Positions 13,150-32,280 are shown, counted from the first letter of the stretch. The stretch is DNA of 64,000 bases from Portunus trituberculatus (GCF_017591435.1 NC_059295.1:34868039-34932038), one strand, 5' to 3'. Notes: generated by a model not told the origin, from the sequence alone. Numbers and translations: made by a program.

Positions 13150-13964
13150 GAAATATGCTTAAATCAAATCACACCAATTAATCAAATTTTGCAAGGAGAA
13201 AGACACAAATACACACACATAAAATAAAGTAACACTTACATACCTTGAATAATATGAAACAAAAAAGTATATTTTTTTAAGGGGACTGTCCGGTTAGGTT
13301 TTCAAAAATAAAAAATAAAGAGGTACGTAATTTTTTTTTTTTCACTGATAAATAACTATTAAGAGATGTTAGTTTAGTAGTTACAAGCGAATCAAACCAT
13401 AAATATCTGCATGAAAAATAAAAACTCAATATTTTTTTAAATAAAATATTTCCTATAAACTTTGTCACCGGAGGGCAGATTTAAATTATGCCAGTACTTA
13501 TATAAAGGATGTGATAAAACAAAACTTTCCATCTCATAGAATTTTGAATATTTATTTTGATGGCCATTATGAATTATTTATTTATTATTATTATTTTTTT
13601 TTTATATAAAATTACATGGCACAGCAAATAAAAATTTCAAAATTTTGAGATGGAAATGTAGCAGCTTCATTGAGATTCAAAATGATACCTTCAAAATTGA
13701 AAATCCGTTGAGAAATGTGGGACAAGATACGATTTTGAATGATAAAAAAGTGAAAACTGAGAAAAAGACAAAAAAACCAAGAGAGGTCATTTTCGTCCTC
13801 TATGACCTTGTACATTCATTTGGGTTGGATATTTCGTGCTCATACACCACCATGTGCATCATATATGTTTTTTAGGCATGTTTAGAATATTCTGTAAGAC
13901 TCATATGGTACCTGGACCCCCTACAATGACTGTAGGCATTAGTCGCTCGAAGGCGAGGGTGTGG

Positions 13965-13999
<35 letters not shown>

Positions 14000-14434
14000 T
14001 AAAATAGGCTGGGTTGTGGCTTGCAAGGCGTGAAACAATGGCAAGATACTCATTACATCCTCCTCCCATCACAGTCACATGGACACTGAAATGGAAGGGT
14101 GAGGGTGTGTTCCTGTGTATGCCATGTTACTGAGTTGCCAGAGCCCGCCTTTTCTTACCAAAGAAACCACTTTTCATGACATTTTCCGAGCTTATTATCA
14201 TCATTTATGGTACAACGAGTGGGGAGGGGGAAGCCTCGGGCTGCGGCAGGCGTGGCAGGGGCCATTTAAAGTTTATATACCCCACATATTTTAGCATATT
14301 TCCCCAATATACTCCATCACTATGTTGCCATATGTTCAGGGATGCTCTGGTAGTGTTTTGGGGATTTTGAGTTTTCAGATTCTTCGGTACCATTGCCACC
14401 AGATGGCCCCCTTAAGGAAAAACAACAAATTGCA
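11765..14434 (+). repeat. Array unit 6 (type C, interrupted)
   Basis: This is a unit of about 1.54 kb once the 13281-14411 insertion is removed. The open frame shifts at GACTGTGTATTTTGATC, where one GT repeat is lost, so it is split into 11637-12077 and 12067-12285. It carries the first (TA)n tract of the array (13082-13143), exactly where type A units read GTAAGTCACATAAAAAG. Confidence 0.88.
13281..14411. mobile_element. TTAA-target DNA transposon (piggyBac-like ends) in array unit 6
   Basis: The element begins GGGGACTGTCCGG after TTAA (13277-13280) and ends CCAGATGGCCCCC before TTAA (14412-14415). The ends form an imperfect inverted repeat of about 13 bp. Array units without the insertion carry a single TTAAGGAAAAAC here, so the TTAA duplication is confirmed by an empty site. 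The interior (1131 bp) contains a poly(A) run of about 35 at 13964-13998 and no transposase I can recognise. TTAA duplication is the hallmark of piggyBac (also Kolobok); the exact superfamily is an inference. Confidence 0.82.
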
Positions 14435-15758
14435 CCCAGATTTAAATTTATCAGTTGAAAATTGTCTACTTCCTTTTCTTCAGTTGAACTATGCAACCAT
14501 TGCAGCATGTGTCAAGAAACAAATAGTTCTTCATGGTAACTCACCTCAACACACTGCCACTGCATCCTCTGTACAACCATCAAGTCTGAAAATGTCAATG
14601 ATTATCAGAAAGGGAAGCTTCCTCCAGTACATTATTACAGCACCATCACAGTTCAGTGCCATGCATGTTCAACAAAATTTAGTTATGATGATAGGAGTTC
14701 CTCATACAGTGTACACATTGGCATACATAAAGGACTGTGTATTTTGGTCACTCACCTACAGGTTGGAGGAGCTTTCAAGGTGTACTTGTCTCCTCAGCTA
14801 CACAGGATAAAACAATCTTGCATGTAACTGAAAGATGCAACACAAAAACACATAAAATAACATCTAATTATGATCCTCACTCATTATTAATTAATCAAGA
14901 GACTATTGAGATTACTTTGCACATAACTTACTGCTATGACCTTCCAGGCAGTTGACAATTTATATTCTTTCTCTCTACTTTTCTAAAACCCATTCACATC
15001 ATGTTTACTGTCATTGCATGAGTTTGCCATACGTCATTTTTAGAAGCTTCGACAAGATAGCAAACATTTGGTTTCCTGCCTACTTATAAAAAATCAAGAT
15101 TCACATTTTCTCTTTTCAATAAGTTAACATATTATGGCATAAATTCCTATTTACAATACTATATATGAACAAGAAGGCTTCCAAATTAATGTTAAACATT
15201 GATTCTCGATCAATTCAATAAAAGTTCCAAACAAAATACAGCAAGATCAAGTTATGTTATATTTGAAGACGGATGCACCTTACAACTTTCAAGTCCTTTT
15301 ATTGACATACATATGTAAACCAGGAGTTATCAATCTTACCTTCACGACAGCTGAAGTTTGACACTCTTCTTATACCTGCAAGAAAAAGAAATGCTGTTTA
15401 GTTCATTGAATAATACAATAAAGAAATTAATTAATTCTATTGTGCTCAGAAACTTTCTTATCCTCAAAAACACTAGGTTGGGGAAAGAAGAAAATTCATC
15501 ACTTAGATTGTGTTGAATTTAACATATTTTTGTGTAACTTTTTATTTTACAATAATGCAACACTAAACATTGAAACTATATTTTTTCACTTTGAAATAGC
15601 AAATCTAATATAAGTAGCTATCATCATCTTGTTAATACTTTTATAAGTATATGACTATCGTGATTGATCTGAAACATGCTACCTAATACACCCAAAAACT
15701 AAAGCTATACAAAGTATGAACACCTGAGAAATTTTTTTTATTTTCATCTATGATGTAA

Positions 15759-15848
<90 letters not shown>

Positions 15849-16062
15849 CAAATAAAATAAAAATGGCAATATGCTTAAATGAAATTAATCAAATTTTGCA
15901 AGGAGAAAGACACAAAACACACATAAAATAAAGTAACAGTTATATACCTTAAATAAAACTTTTAATACTGATATCAAACAAGACTTGTTTTTGTGGGGGT
16001 CTCATATATACGGAGAAAAAAAAAAAAATAAATAAATAAAAAATAAGGAAAAACAAATTGCA
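14435..16062 (+). repeat. Array unit 7 (type B)
   Basis: This unit is 1628 bp and is the first of seven type B units. The open frame is split by the GTGT deletion (14322-14810, then 14737-14955). The (TA)n tract is at 15762-15838. Type B markers include CAACAAAATTTAGTTATGATGATAGG, the change from CTGCTGCAAG to ATACGGAG, and an A-rich (ATAA)n run before the next unit. Confidence 0.9.
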
Positions 16063-17383
16063 CCCAGATTTCATTTCTCAGTTAAAATTTGTCTACTTTC
16101 CTTTCTTCAGTTGAACTATGCAATCATCATAGCATGTGTCAAGAAACAAATAGTTCTTCATGGTAACTCACCTCAACACACTGCCACTGCTTTCTCTGTA
16201 CAACCACTAAGTCTGAAAATGTCAGTGATTATCAGCAAGGGAAGCTTCCTCCACTACATTATTACAGCACTATCACAATTCAGTGCCATGCATGTTCAAC
16301 AAAATTTAGTTATGATGATAGGAGTTCCTCATACAGTGTACACGTTGGCATACATAAAGGACTGTGTATTTTGGTCACTCACCTACAGGTTGGAGGAGCT
16401 TTCAAGGTGTACTTGTCTCCTCAGCTACACAGGATAAAACAATCTTGCATGTAACTGAAAGATGCAACAAAAAAACACATAAAATAACATCTAATTATGA
16501 TCCTCACTCATTATTAATTAATCAAGAGACTATTGAGATTACTTTGCACATAACTTACTGCTATGACCTTCCAGGCAGTTGACAATTTATATTCTTTCTC
16601 TTTACTTCTCTAAAACCCATTCACATCATGTTTACTGTCATTGCACGAGTTTGCCATACGTCATTTTTAGAAGCTTCGACAAGATAGCAAACATTTGGTT
16701 TCCTGCCTACTTATAAAAAATCAAGATTCACATTTTCTCTTTTCATTAAGTTAACATATTATGGCATAAATTCCTATTTACAATACTATATATGAACAAG
16801 AAGGCTTCCAAATTAATGTTATACATTGATTCTCGATCAATTCAATAAAAGTTCCAAACAAAATATAGCAAGATCAAGTTATGTTACATTTGAAGACGGA
16901 TGCACCTTACAACTTTCAAGTCCTTTTATTGACATACATATGTAAACCAGGAGTTATCAATCTTACCTTCACGACAGCTGAAGTTTGACACTCTTCTTAT
17001 ACCTGCAAGAAAAGAAATGCTGTTTAGTTCATTGAATAATACAATAAAGAAATTAATTCACTTCTATTGTGCTCAGAAACTTTCTTATCCTCAAAAACAC
17101 TAGGTTGGGGAAAGAAGAAAATTCATCACTTAGATTGTGTTGAATTTAACATATTTTTGTGTAACTTTTATTTTACAATAATGCAACACTAAACATTGAA
17201 ACTATATTTTTTCACTTTGAAATAGCAAATCTAATATAAGTAGCTATTATCATCTTGTTAATACTTTTATAAGTATATGACTATCGTGATTAATCTGAAA
17301 CATGCTACCTAATACACCCAAAAACTAAAGCTATACAAAGTATGAACACCTGAGAAATTTTTTTATTTTCATCTATGATGTAA

Positions 17384-17474
<91 letters not shown>

Positions 17475-17696
17475 AAAAATGGCAATATGCTTAAATGAAA
17501 TTAATCAAATTTTGCAAGGAGAAAGACACAAAACACACATAAAATAAAGTAACAGTTATATACCTTAAATAAAACTTTTTAATACTGATATCAAACAAGA
17601 CTTGTTTTTGTGGGGGGTCTCATATATACGGAGAAAAAAAAAAATAAATAAATAAATAAAAAAAAATAAATAAAAATAAGGAAAAAACAAATTGCA
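16063..17696 (+). repeat. Array unit 8 (type B)
   Basis: This unit is 1634 bp. Its open frame is shifted by the same GTGT deletion as unit 7 (16111-16437 and 16364-16582), so units 7 and 8 share an ancestor distinct from units 9-13. The (TA)n tract is at 17387-17469. Confidence 0.9.
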
Positions 17697-19017
17697 CCCA
17701 GATTTCATTTCTCAGTTAAAAATTTGTCTACTTTCCTTTCTTCAGTTGATCTTTGCAATCATCATAGCATGTGTCAAGAAACAAATAGTTCTTCATGGTA
17801 ACTCACCTCAACACACTGCCACTGCTTTCTCTGTACGACCACTAAGTCTGAAAATGTCAGTGATTATCAGCAAGGGAAGCTTCCTCCAGTACATTATTAC
17901 AGCACTATCACAATTCAGTGCCATGCATGTTCAACAAAATTTAGTTATGATGATAGGAGTTCCTCATACAGTGTACACATTGGCATACATAAAGGACTGT
18001 GTGTATTTTGGTCACTCACCTACAGGTTGGAGGAGCTTTCAAGGTGTACTTGTCTCCTCAGCTACACAGGATAAAACAATCTTGCATGTAACTGAAAGAT
18101 GCAACAAAAACACATAAAATAACATCTAATTATGATCCTCACTCATTATTAATTAATCAAGAGACTATTGAGATTACTTTGCACATAACTTACTGCTATG
18201 ACCTTCCAGGCAGTTGACAATTTATATTCTTTCTCTCTACTTTTCTAAAACCCATTCACATCATGTTTACTGTCATTGCATGAGTTTGCCATACGTCATT
18301 TTAGAAGCTTCGACAAGATAGCAAACATTTGGTTTCCTGCCTACTTATAAAAATCAAGATTCACATTTTCTCTTTCAATAAGTTAACATATTATGGCATA
18401 AATTCCTATTTACAATACTATATATGAACAAGAAGGCTTCCAAATTAATGTTATACATTGATTCTCGATCAATTCAATAAAAGTTCCAAACAAAATATAG
18501 CAAGATCAAGTTATGTTACATTTGAAGACGGATGCACCTTACAACTTTCAAGTCCTTTTATTGACATACATATGTAAACCAGGAGTTATCAATCTTACCT
18601 TCACGACAGCTGAAGTTTGACACTCTTCTTATACCTGCAAGAAAAAGAAATGCTGTTTAGTTCATTGAATAATACAATAAAGAAATTAATTCATTCTATT
18701 GTGCTCAGAAACTTTCTTATCCTCAAAAACACTAGGTTGGGGAAAGAAGAAAATTCATCACTTAGATTGTGTTGAATTTAACATATTTTTGTGTAACTTT
18801 TTATTTTACAATAATGCAACACTAAACATTGAAACTATATTTTTTCACTTTGAAATAGCAAATCTAATATAAGTAGCTATCATCATCTTGTTAATACTTT
18901 TATAAGTATGTGACTATCATGATTGATCTGAAACATGCTACCTAATACACCCAAAAACTAAAGCTATACAAAGTATGAACACCTGAGAAATTTTTTTTAT
19001 TTTCATCTATGATGTAA

Positions 19018-19098
<81 letters not shown>

Positions 19099-19318
19099 AA
19101 TAAAATAAAATGGCAATATGCTTAAATGAAATGAATCAAATTTTGCAAGGAGAAAGACACAAAACACACATAAAATAAAGTAACAGTTATATACCTTAAA
19201 TAAAACTTTTTAATACTGATATCAAACAAGACTTGTTTTTGTGGGGGGTCTCATATATACGGAGAAAAAAAAAAAATAAATAAATAAATAAAAAAAAATA
19301 AGGAAAAAACAAATTGCA
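17697..19318 (+). repeat. Array unit 9 (type B)
   Basis: This unit is 1622 bp. The open frame 17692-18117 is cut short by loss of A residues in the AACAAAAACAC run. The (TA)n tract is at 19021-19095. Confidence 0.9.
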
Positions 19319-20645
19319 CCCAGATTTCATTTCTCAGTTAAAAATTTGTCTACTTTCCTTTCTTCAGTTGATCTATGCAATCATCATAGCATGTGTCAAG
19401 AAACAAATAGTTCTTCATGGTAACTCACCTCAACACACTGCCACTGCTTTCTCTGTACAACCACTAAGTCTGAAAATGTCAGTGATTATCAGCAAGGGAA
19501 GCTTCCTCCAGTACATTATTACAGCACTATCACAATTCAGTGCCATGCATGTTCAACAAAATTTAGTTATGATGATAGGAGTTCCTCATACAGTGTACAC
19601 ATTGGCATACATAAAGGACTGTGTGTATTTTGGTCACTCACCTACAGGTTGGAGGAGCTTTCAAGGTGTACTTGTCTCCTCAGCTACACAGGATAAAACA
19701 ATCTTGCATGTAACTGAAAGATGCAACAAAAATACACATAAAATAACATCTAATTATGATCCTCACTCATTATTAATTAATCAAGAGACTATTGAGATTA
19801 CTTTGCACATAACTTACAGCTATGACCTTCCAGGCAGTTGACAATTTATATTCTTTCTCTCTACTTTTCTAAAACCCATTCACATCATGTTTACTGTCAT
19901 TGCATGAGTTTGCCATACGTCATTTTTTAGAAGCTTCGACAAGATAGCAAACATTTGGTTTCCTGCCTACTTATAAAAAATCAAGATTCACATTTTCTCT
20001 TTTCAATAAGTTAACATATTATGGCATAAATTCCTATTTACAATACTATATATGAACAAGAAGGCTTCCAAATTAATGTTATACATTGATTCTCGATCAA
20101 TTCAATAAAAGTTCCACACAAAATATAGCAAGATCAAGTTATGTTACATTTGAAGACGGATGCACCTTACAACTTTCAAGTCCTTTTATTGACATACATA
20201 TGTAAACCAGGAGTTATCAATCTTACCTTCACGACAGCTGAAGTTTGACACTCTTCTTATACCTGCAAGAAAAAGAAATGCTGTTTAGTTCATTGAATAA
20301 TACAATAAAGAAATTAATTCACTTTATTGTGCTCAGAAACTTTCTTATCCTCAAAAACACTAGGTTGGGGAAAGAAGAAAATTCATCACTTAGATTGTGT
20401 TGAATTTAACATATTTTTGTGTAACTTTTTATTTTACAATAATGCAACACTAAACATTGAAACTATATTTTTTCACTTTGAAATAGCAAATCTAATATAA
20501 GTAGCTATCATCATCTTGTTAATACTTTTATAAGTATGTGACTATCGTGATTGATCTGAAACATGCTACCTAATACACCCAAAAACTAAAGCTATACAAA
20601 GTATGAACACCTGAGAAATTTTTTTTATTTTCATCTATGATGTAA

Positions 20646-20733
<88 letters not shown>

Positions 20734-20954
20734 TAAAAAAAAAATGGCAATATGCTTAAATGAAATGAATCAAATTTTGCAAGGAGAAAGACACAAAACA
20801 CACATAAAATAAAGTAACAGTTATATACCTTAAATAAAACTTTTTAATACTGATATCAAACAAGACTTGTTTTTGTGGGGGGTCTCATATATACGGAGAA
20901 AAAAAAAAAAAAATAAATAAATAAATAAAAAAAATAAGGAAAAAACAAATTGCA
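19319..20954 (+). repeat. Array unit 10 (type B)
   Basis: This unit is 1636 bp. It carries a full-length type B open frame (19314-19841, 175 codons from ATGCACCCAGATTTC). The (TA)n tract is at 20649-20723. Confidence 0.92.
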
Positions 20955-24342
<3,388 letters not shown>

Positions 24343-26842
24343 CCCAGATTTCATTTCTCAGTTAAAAATTTGTCTACTTTCCTTTCTTCAGTTGATCTAT
24401 GCAATCATCATAGCATGTGTCAAGAAACAAATAGTTCTTCATGGTAACTCACCTCAACACACTGCCACTGCTTTCTCTGTACAACCACTAAGTCTGAAAA
24501 TGTCAGTGATTATCAGCAAGGGAAGCTTCCTCCACTACATTATTACAGCACTATCACAATTCAGTGCCATGCATGTTCAACAAAATTTAGTTATGATGAT
24601 AGGAGTTCCTCATACAGTGTACACGTTGGCATACATAAAGGACTGTGTGTATTTTGGTCACTCACCTACAGGTTGGAGGAGCTTTCAAGGTGTACTTGTC
24701 TCCTCAGCTACACAGGATAAAACAATCTTGCATGTAACTGAAAGATGCAACAAAAAACACATAAAATAACATCTAATTATGATCCTCACTCATTATTAAT
24801 TAATCAAGAGACTATTGAGATTACTTTGCACATAACTTACTGCTATGACCTTCCAGGCAGTTGACAATTTATATTCTTTCTCTCTACTTTTCTAAAACCC
24901 ATTCACATCATGTTTACTGTCATTGCATGAGTTTGCCATACGTCATTTTTAGAAGCTTCGACAAGATAGCAAACATTTGGTTTCCTGCCTACTTATAAAA
25001 AATCAAGATTCACATTTTCTCTTTTCAATAAGTTAACATATTATGGCATAAATTCCTATTTACAATACTATATATGAACAAGAAGGCTTCCAAATTAATG
25101 TTATACATTGATTCTAGATCAATTCAATAAAAGTTCCAAACAAAATATAGCAAGATCAAGTTATGTTACATTTGAAGACGGATGCACCTTACAACTTTCA
25201 AGTCCTTTTATTGACATACATATGTAAACCAGGAGTTATCAATCTTACCTTCACGACAGCTGAAGTTTGACACTCTTCTTATACCTGCAAGAAAAAGAAA
25301 TGCTGTTTAGTTCATTGAATAATACAATAAAGAAATTAATTCATTCTATTGTGCTCAGAAACTTTCTTATCCTCAAAAACACTAGGTTGGGGAAAGAAGA
25401 AAATTCATCACTTAGATTGTGTTGAATTTAACATATTTTTGTGTAACTTTTTATTTTACAATAATGCAACACTAAACATTGACACTATTTTTTCACTTTG
25501 AAATAGCAAATCTTATACAGTAAAACCTCAGCTCACGACCATAATTCGTTCCTAAATCCTGTTCGTCACCCGATTTGTTCGTCCCCTGAATAAATGTTTC
25601 CCATAAGAATGTACTGAAATACCATTAATCCGTACCAGACCCAAAAAAAATCATACTATTGTCCATAAAACCCATTCAAAATAGACCTTTAATGTATGCA
25701 TGACATGAACGAAATAATTATAGAAAGCCTAAATTGTTGTACTTACCTAAATACTATCAAAATGATAATAAAATTAATAAAAAAGAAAGTGTTATTTATT
25801 TGAGACTGGACGTTGATGGCATGATGGAATGGAGGCGAGGAGAATGAGGAGGAAGACAGACAAGATCTGTGAAGACAGTCATGAGAGAGGACTTTGGATG
25901 TGCGCAGCGTGCCAGAGCTACACAACAGATGTGTAGCGTCACAAGACAGTGCCACTATGTGAGCCCCCGTTATAGTGAACATCGGCATGGGAAACATGGA
26001 AAGATCGCCAGTCTTCATCTCTGCCTTTGGAAGACCCTTGCCTGCCTGGGATTGACTTCCTCACACGTGTGGGAGCAAGTTTGGACTTCCAAGAAGGGAA
26101 GTTAAAGGTACGTGGCCAGGAAGTTCCTTTGATCCTTTTATTGACATACATATGTAAACAAGGAGTTATTAATCTTACCTTCACAATAGCTGAAGTTTGA
26201 CACTCTTCTTATACCTGCAAGAAAAAAAGAAATGCTGTTTAATTCATTGAAAAATACAATAAAGAAATTAATTCATTCTATTGTGCTCAGAAATGTTTTC
26301 ATCCTCAAAAACACTAGGTTGGGGAAAGAAGAAAATTCATCATTTAGATTGTGTTGAATTTAGTATATTTTTGTGTATCTTTTTATTTAACAATAATGCA
26401 ACACTAAACACAAACTATTTTTTTCACTTTCAAATAGCAAATCTTATATAAGTAGCTATCACCATCTTGTTAATACTTTGATAATTATATGACTATCGTG
26501 ATTGATCTGAAACATACTACCTAATACACCAACAACTAAAGCTATACAAAGTATGAACACCTGAGAAAGTTATATCAATTTTCAAATATGCTGTAAGCCA
26601 CATAAAAAACTAAATGAAAATCTCAATGCTTAAATCAAATCACACCAATGAATAAAAGTTTGCAAAGAGAAAGACACAAATACACACATATAAAATAAAG
26701 TAACACTTACATACCTTGAATAAATCTTTTTAATACTGATATCAAACAAGACTTGTTCACTTGCGGTCCAATATATACTGCTGCAAGAAACAAAAAAGAA
26801 ATGCATGAGCATCATCTTTTCAAGGAAAAAAAATAAATTGCA
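24343..26842 (+). repeat. Array unit 13 (chimeric: type B left, type A right, interrupted)
   Basis: The left part to about 25500 is type B; the frame 24338-24769 is shortened in the A run. The unit then stops at CAAATCTTATA and foreign sequence follows (25518 to about 26129). From TCCTTTTATTGACATAC at about 26131 the sequence resumes as type A, repeating unit positions already passed at about 25203. The junction therefore is not a simple insertion: the missing B remainder and A start imply a deletion or unequal exchange between a B and an A unit. Confidence 0.82.
25518..26129 (+). mobile_element. Truncated pogo/mariner-like element at the B/A unit junction
   Basis: The sequence after TA begins CAGTAAAACCTCAGCTCACG and continues with repeated TTCGT/TCGTC motifs, a style typical of Tc1/mariner-pogo termini inserted at TA. 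I cannot find a matching inverted copy at the right edge (about 26129), so the right end has been lost. Frames of 78-91 codons exist on both strands around 25743-26184, but none resembles a transposase. The classification rests on the left terminus alone. Confidence 0.5.
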
Positions 26843-28404
26843 CCCAATTTCATTTCTCAGTTGAAAATTTGTCTACTTTCTATTCTTCAGTTGAACTATG
26901 CAATCATCATAGCATATGTCAAGAAACAAATAGTTCTTCAATGTAACTCACCTCAATACACTGCCACTGCTTTCTCTGTACAACCACATAGTCTGAAAAT
27001 GTCAGTGATTATCAGCAAGGGAAGCTTCCTCCAGTACATTGTTACAGCACCATCACAGTTCAGTGCCATGCATGATCAACAAGGTTCATTTATGACGATC
27101 GCAATTCATCATACAGTGTCTACGTAGGCATGCATAAAAGACTGTGTGTATTTTGATCACTTACCTACAGGCTGGTGGAGCTTTCAAGGTACACTTGTCT
27201 CCTCATGTACACAGGATAAAACAATCTTGCGTGTCACTGGAAGATACAACACAAAAACACCTAAAATAACATCTCATTATGATCCTTATACATTACTAAT
27301 TAATCAAAAGACCATTACTTTATATTTAACTTACTGCTATGACCTTCCAGGCAGTTGACAATTTATATTCTTTCTTTCTACTTTTCTAAAAACCCATTCA
27401 CATCATGTTTATTGTCATTGCATGAGTTTGAAGTACGTCATTCTTAGAAGCTTCAACAAGATGGCAAACATTTGGTTTCCTGTCTCCTTATCAAAAATTG
27501 AGATTCATTTTCTTTTTCAATAAGTTAATACATGATTATGGCATAAATTCCTAATTACAATACTATATATGAACAAGAAGCCTTCCAAATTAATGTTATA
27601 TATTGATTCTCGATGAATTCAATAAAGGTTCCAACAAAATATAGCAAGATCAAGTTATGTTACATTTGAAGACGGATGCACCTTACAACTTTCAAATCCA
27701 TTTATTGACATACATATGTAAACAAAGAGTTATTAATCTTACCTTCACAATAGGTGAAGTTTGACACTCTTCTTATACCTGCAAGAAAAAAGAAATGCTG
27801 TTTAGTTCATTGAAAAATACAATAAAGAAATTAATTCATTCTATTGTGCTCAGAAATGTTTTCATCCTCAAAAACACTAGGTTGGGGAAAGAAGAAAATT
27901 CATCATTTAGATTGTGTTGAATTTAGTATATTTTTGTGTATCTTTTTATTTAACAATAATGCAACACTAAACACTGAAACTATTTTTTTCACTTTCAAAT
28001 AGCAAATCTTATATAAGTAGCTATCACCTTGTTAATACTTTGATAATTATATGACTATCGTGATTGATCTGAAACATACTACCTAATACACCCAACAACT
28101 AACGCTATACAAAGTATGAACACCTGAGAAAGTTATGTTAATTTTCAACTATGCTGTTAAGTCACATAAAAGCAAAATGAAAATGGCAATATGCTTAAAT
28201 CAAATCACACCAATGAATAAAAGTTTGCAGAGAAAGACACAAATACACACATATAAAATAAAGTAACACTTACATACCTTGAATAAATCTTTTTGATACT
28301 GATATCAAACGAGACTTGTTCTTTTGGGGTCCAATATATACTGCTGCAAGAAACAAAAAAGAAATGCATGAGCATATCTTTTTAAGGAAAACCAATAAAT
28401 TGCA
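26843..28404 (+). repeat. Array unit 14 (type A)
   Basis: This unit is 1562 bp and similar to units 1 and 5. The open frame is broken near 27127 (ACAGTGTCTACGTAGG creates a stop) and resumes at 27146-27358. No TA tract is present. Confidence 0.9.
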
Positions 28405-30085
<1,681 letters not shown>

Positions 30086-30176
30086 CCCAGATTTCATTTC
30101 TCAGTTGAAAAGTTGTCAACATACTTGTCTTCAGTTGAACTATGCAATCATCATAGCATGTGTCAAAAAAAGAATA

Positions 30177-31102
30177 CAGGCAACCCCCGCTTAATGAAGG
30201 TTCACACAGCGAAATTTCGCTACAACGAAGGTTTCCTTTTACTACCATCTGCTCGTTTAACGAACACCAAACTTGCTTTAACGAAATTTTATCCAGGTAA
30301 TTTTGTCCAAGTTTGAAAGCCCCATCATATCACACAAGTCAACAGGCTTTTGAATACACCAGCGCCTCTCATGGACAAAATGCGCACCATTCACTCCCCA
30401 TAGTTCAAAACAATAACAGCGTCAGCAGCAGCTCGTCTTCCTCGATCTACATGCCACCAAAACGCCCTGCAATGTTGCCTAGTGTTCCTAAGAAGACCAG
30501 ATAATCTCTTACTCTCGAAGTGAAGCTGGATATTATTCACAGACACAAGAGAGGCAAGAAAACTAATAGCATTGCTTCCCACCATGGCTTGACTCCATCT
30601 ACTGTCTCTACTATTTTCAAGTCAGCAGACTCTATTAAGAAGGCTGGTAAGACTGTATCTTCCTTGCAAGCTAAAAGAACCACCTGAACTTGTCTCTGCA
30701 ATGGATAGAATGGAAAGCCTTGTGGAAATGTGGTACATGTTTTGTATGCGGTACAATCATGCGCCCTTAGTTTACATTCCAGAAGTTGCCAGCTAGCGTA
30801 TTTCCCACTCCAGTCTCCCTCCCTTCATAAATTTAAGATAATCAAGATATAAAGTTATTTACATACATACATTAGTGTACATTATAATGACTTAGTCTTA
30901 AATTAAACTGCATAAATGTTTAACTTCATAATTTTTACTTTCATTAAACCTTTTACTGTACTATGATGCACTTTCGCTTTGTTTACTTTCAATGGAAGTT
31001 CAAGTCACAGGTCAAACTTGTTATAATTGGTTCGCTTAACGAAAATTTGCTTAATGAACGTTTTTTAGGAACATAAGCCGTTCGTTAAGTGGGGGTTGCC
31101 TG
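30177..31102 (+). mobile_element. Tigger/pogo-like non-autonomous DNA transposon, copy 2
   Basis: It begins CAGGCAACCCCCGCTTAATG and ends GTGGGGGTTGCCTG. It is flanked by TA on both sides (30175-30176 and 31103-31104), matching the single TA in undisturbed units. The CENP-B-type remnant starts at 30451 on the + strand (ATGCCACCAAAACGCCCTGC). It has a stop after KKTR at 30502-30504 and then continues recognisably to about 30685. At 926 bp it shows the same internal deletion as copy 1. Confidence 0.9.
30451..30685 (+). pseudogene. CENP-B/Tigger N-terminal helix-turn-helix remnant
   Basis: It reads MPPKRPAMLPSVPKKTR, then a TAA, then SLTLEVKLDIIHRHKRGKKT, then a HHGLTPSTVSTIF segment. One nonsense codon interrupts the DNA-binding domain. 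The catalytic part of the transposase is absent. It is clearly non-functional. Confidence 0.85.
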
Positions 31103-31602
31103 TAGTTATTCAAGGTAACTTACCCCAACACACTGCCACTGCATCCTCTGTACAACCACTAAGTCTGAAAATGTCAGTGATTATCAGCAAGGGAAGCTTC
31201 CTCCAGTACATTATCACAACACCATCACAGTTCAGTGCCATGCATGTTCAACAAGGTTCAGTTATGACGATAGGAATTCCTCATACAGTGTACACGTTGG
31301 CATGCATAAAGGACTGTGTGTATTTTGATCACTCACCTACAGGCTGGTGGAGCTTTCAAGGTGCACTTGTCTCAATTACACAGGATAAAGCAATCTTGTG
31401 TGTCACTGGAAGATGCAACACAAAAACACCTAAAATAACATATTATGATCCTCACTCATTATTAATTAATCAAGAGATTATTGAGATTATTTTGCTTTAA
31501 CTTACTGCTATGACTTTTCAGGCAGTTGACAATATATTCAATAAGATGGTAAACATAATGTTACATATGAATTTCTCAAAAACAAAAACAATATATACTG
31601 GC

Positions 31603-31688
<86 letters not shown>

Positions 31689-31695
31689 CAATTAG

Positions 31696-32280
31696 ATTTA
31701 ACTTCTTAGTTGAATTTGTCTGTAGTACATATTTCTACTATTGAAGTAAACAATCATGACACGTGTCAGGAAACAGTTACTCAAGGTAACTCATCCAAAC
31801 ACTGCCATTGCATCCTCTGTACACTCACCATGCCTGAAAAAATCAATAATTTTTAGCAAGGAAAGCTTCCTGTAGTACTTGTTACAGCACCACTGCATTT
31901 CAGTGCCATGCATGATCAGCAAAAACAATAAAGTTCATTATGCCATTTATATTTTCCCCATGTAATATACACTTAAGAATGCACTACAGACTACTTTGGT
32001 CACTTATCTACAGCCTTGAAGAGGTTCAACATAGAGATGTTTCCTCAACTGCACAAGACAATACTCTTTAATCATTGAACAATGCACAGAGAAGTTATTC
32101 AGATTAAAAAATCATTCCTTAGTAAATGCTATCAAAGACAATTTAAGAAATATAATTTTTTTTACAAGGTTATAAATTTAAGTAGCCAAATGCCGAAGTT
32201 AAACTTCTACATCTTACAAATTTACCAAAAATTAAATAAATAAATAATTAATCAATAAAATAAATAAAAGTTCACTCACT
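31696..32280 (+). repeat. Array unit 17 (degenerate)
   Basis: This is a strongly diverged partial copy. CAATCATGACACGTGTCAGGAAACAG corresponds to CAATCATCATAGCATGTGTCAAGAAACA of other units. GCCATTGCATCCTCTGTAC, GCAAGGAAAGCTTCCTG and CAGTGCCATGCATG also match. Alignment fades after about 32100. It marks the decayed right edge of the array. Confidence 0.75.

Larger units (their letters stand above)
30086..31695 (+). repeat. Array unit 16 (type C, interrupted and shortened)
   Basis: The unit begins at CCCAGATTTCATTTCTCAG. It is split by a Tigger insertion (30177-31102) at the TA of ACAAATAGTTCTTC, and its open frame resumes at about 31105-31500. After GGCAGTTGACAAT most of the downstream half is deleted and the sequence passes into a (TA)n tract (31605-31684). 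Confidence 0.85.
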
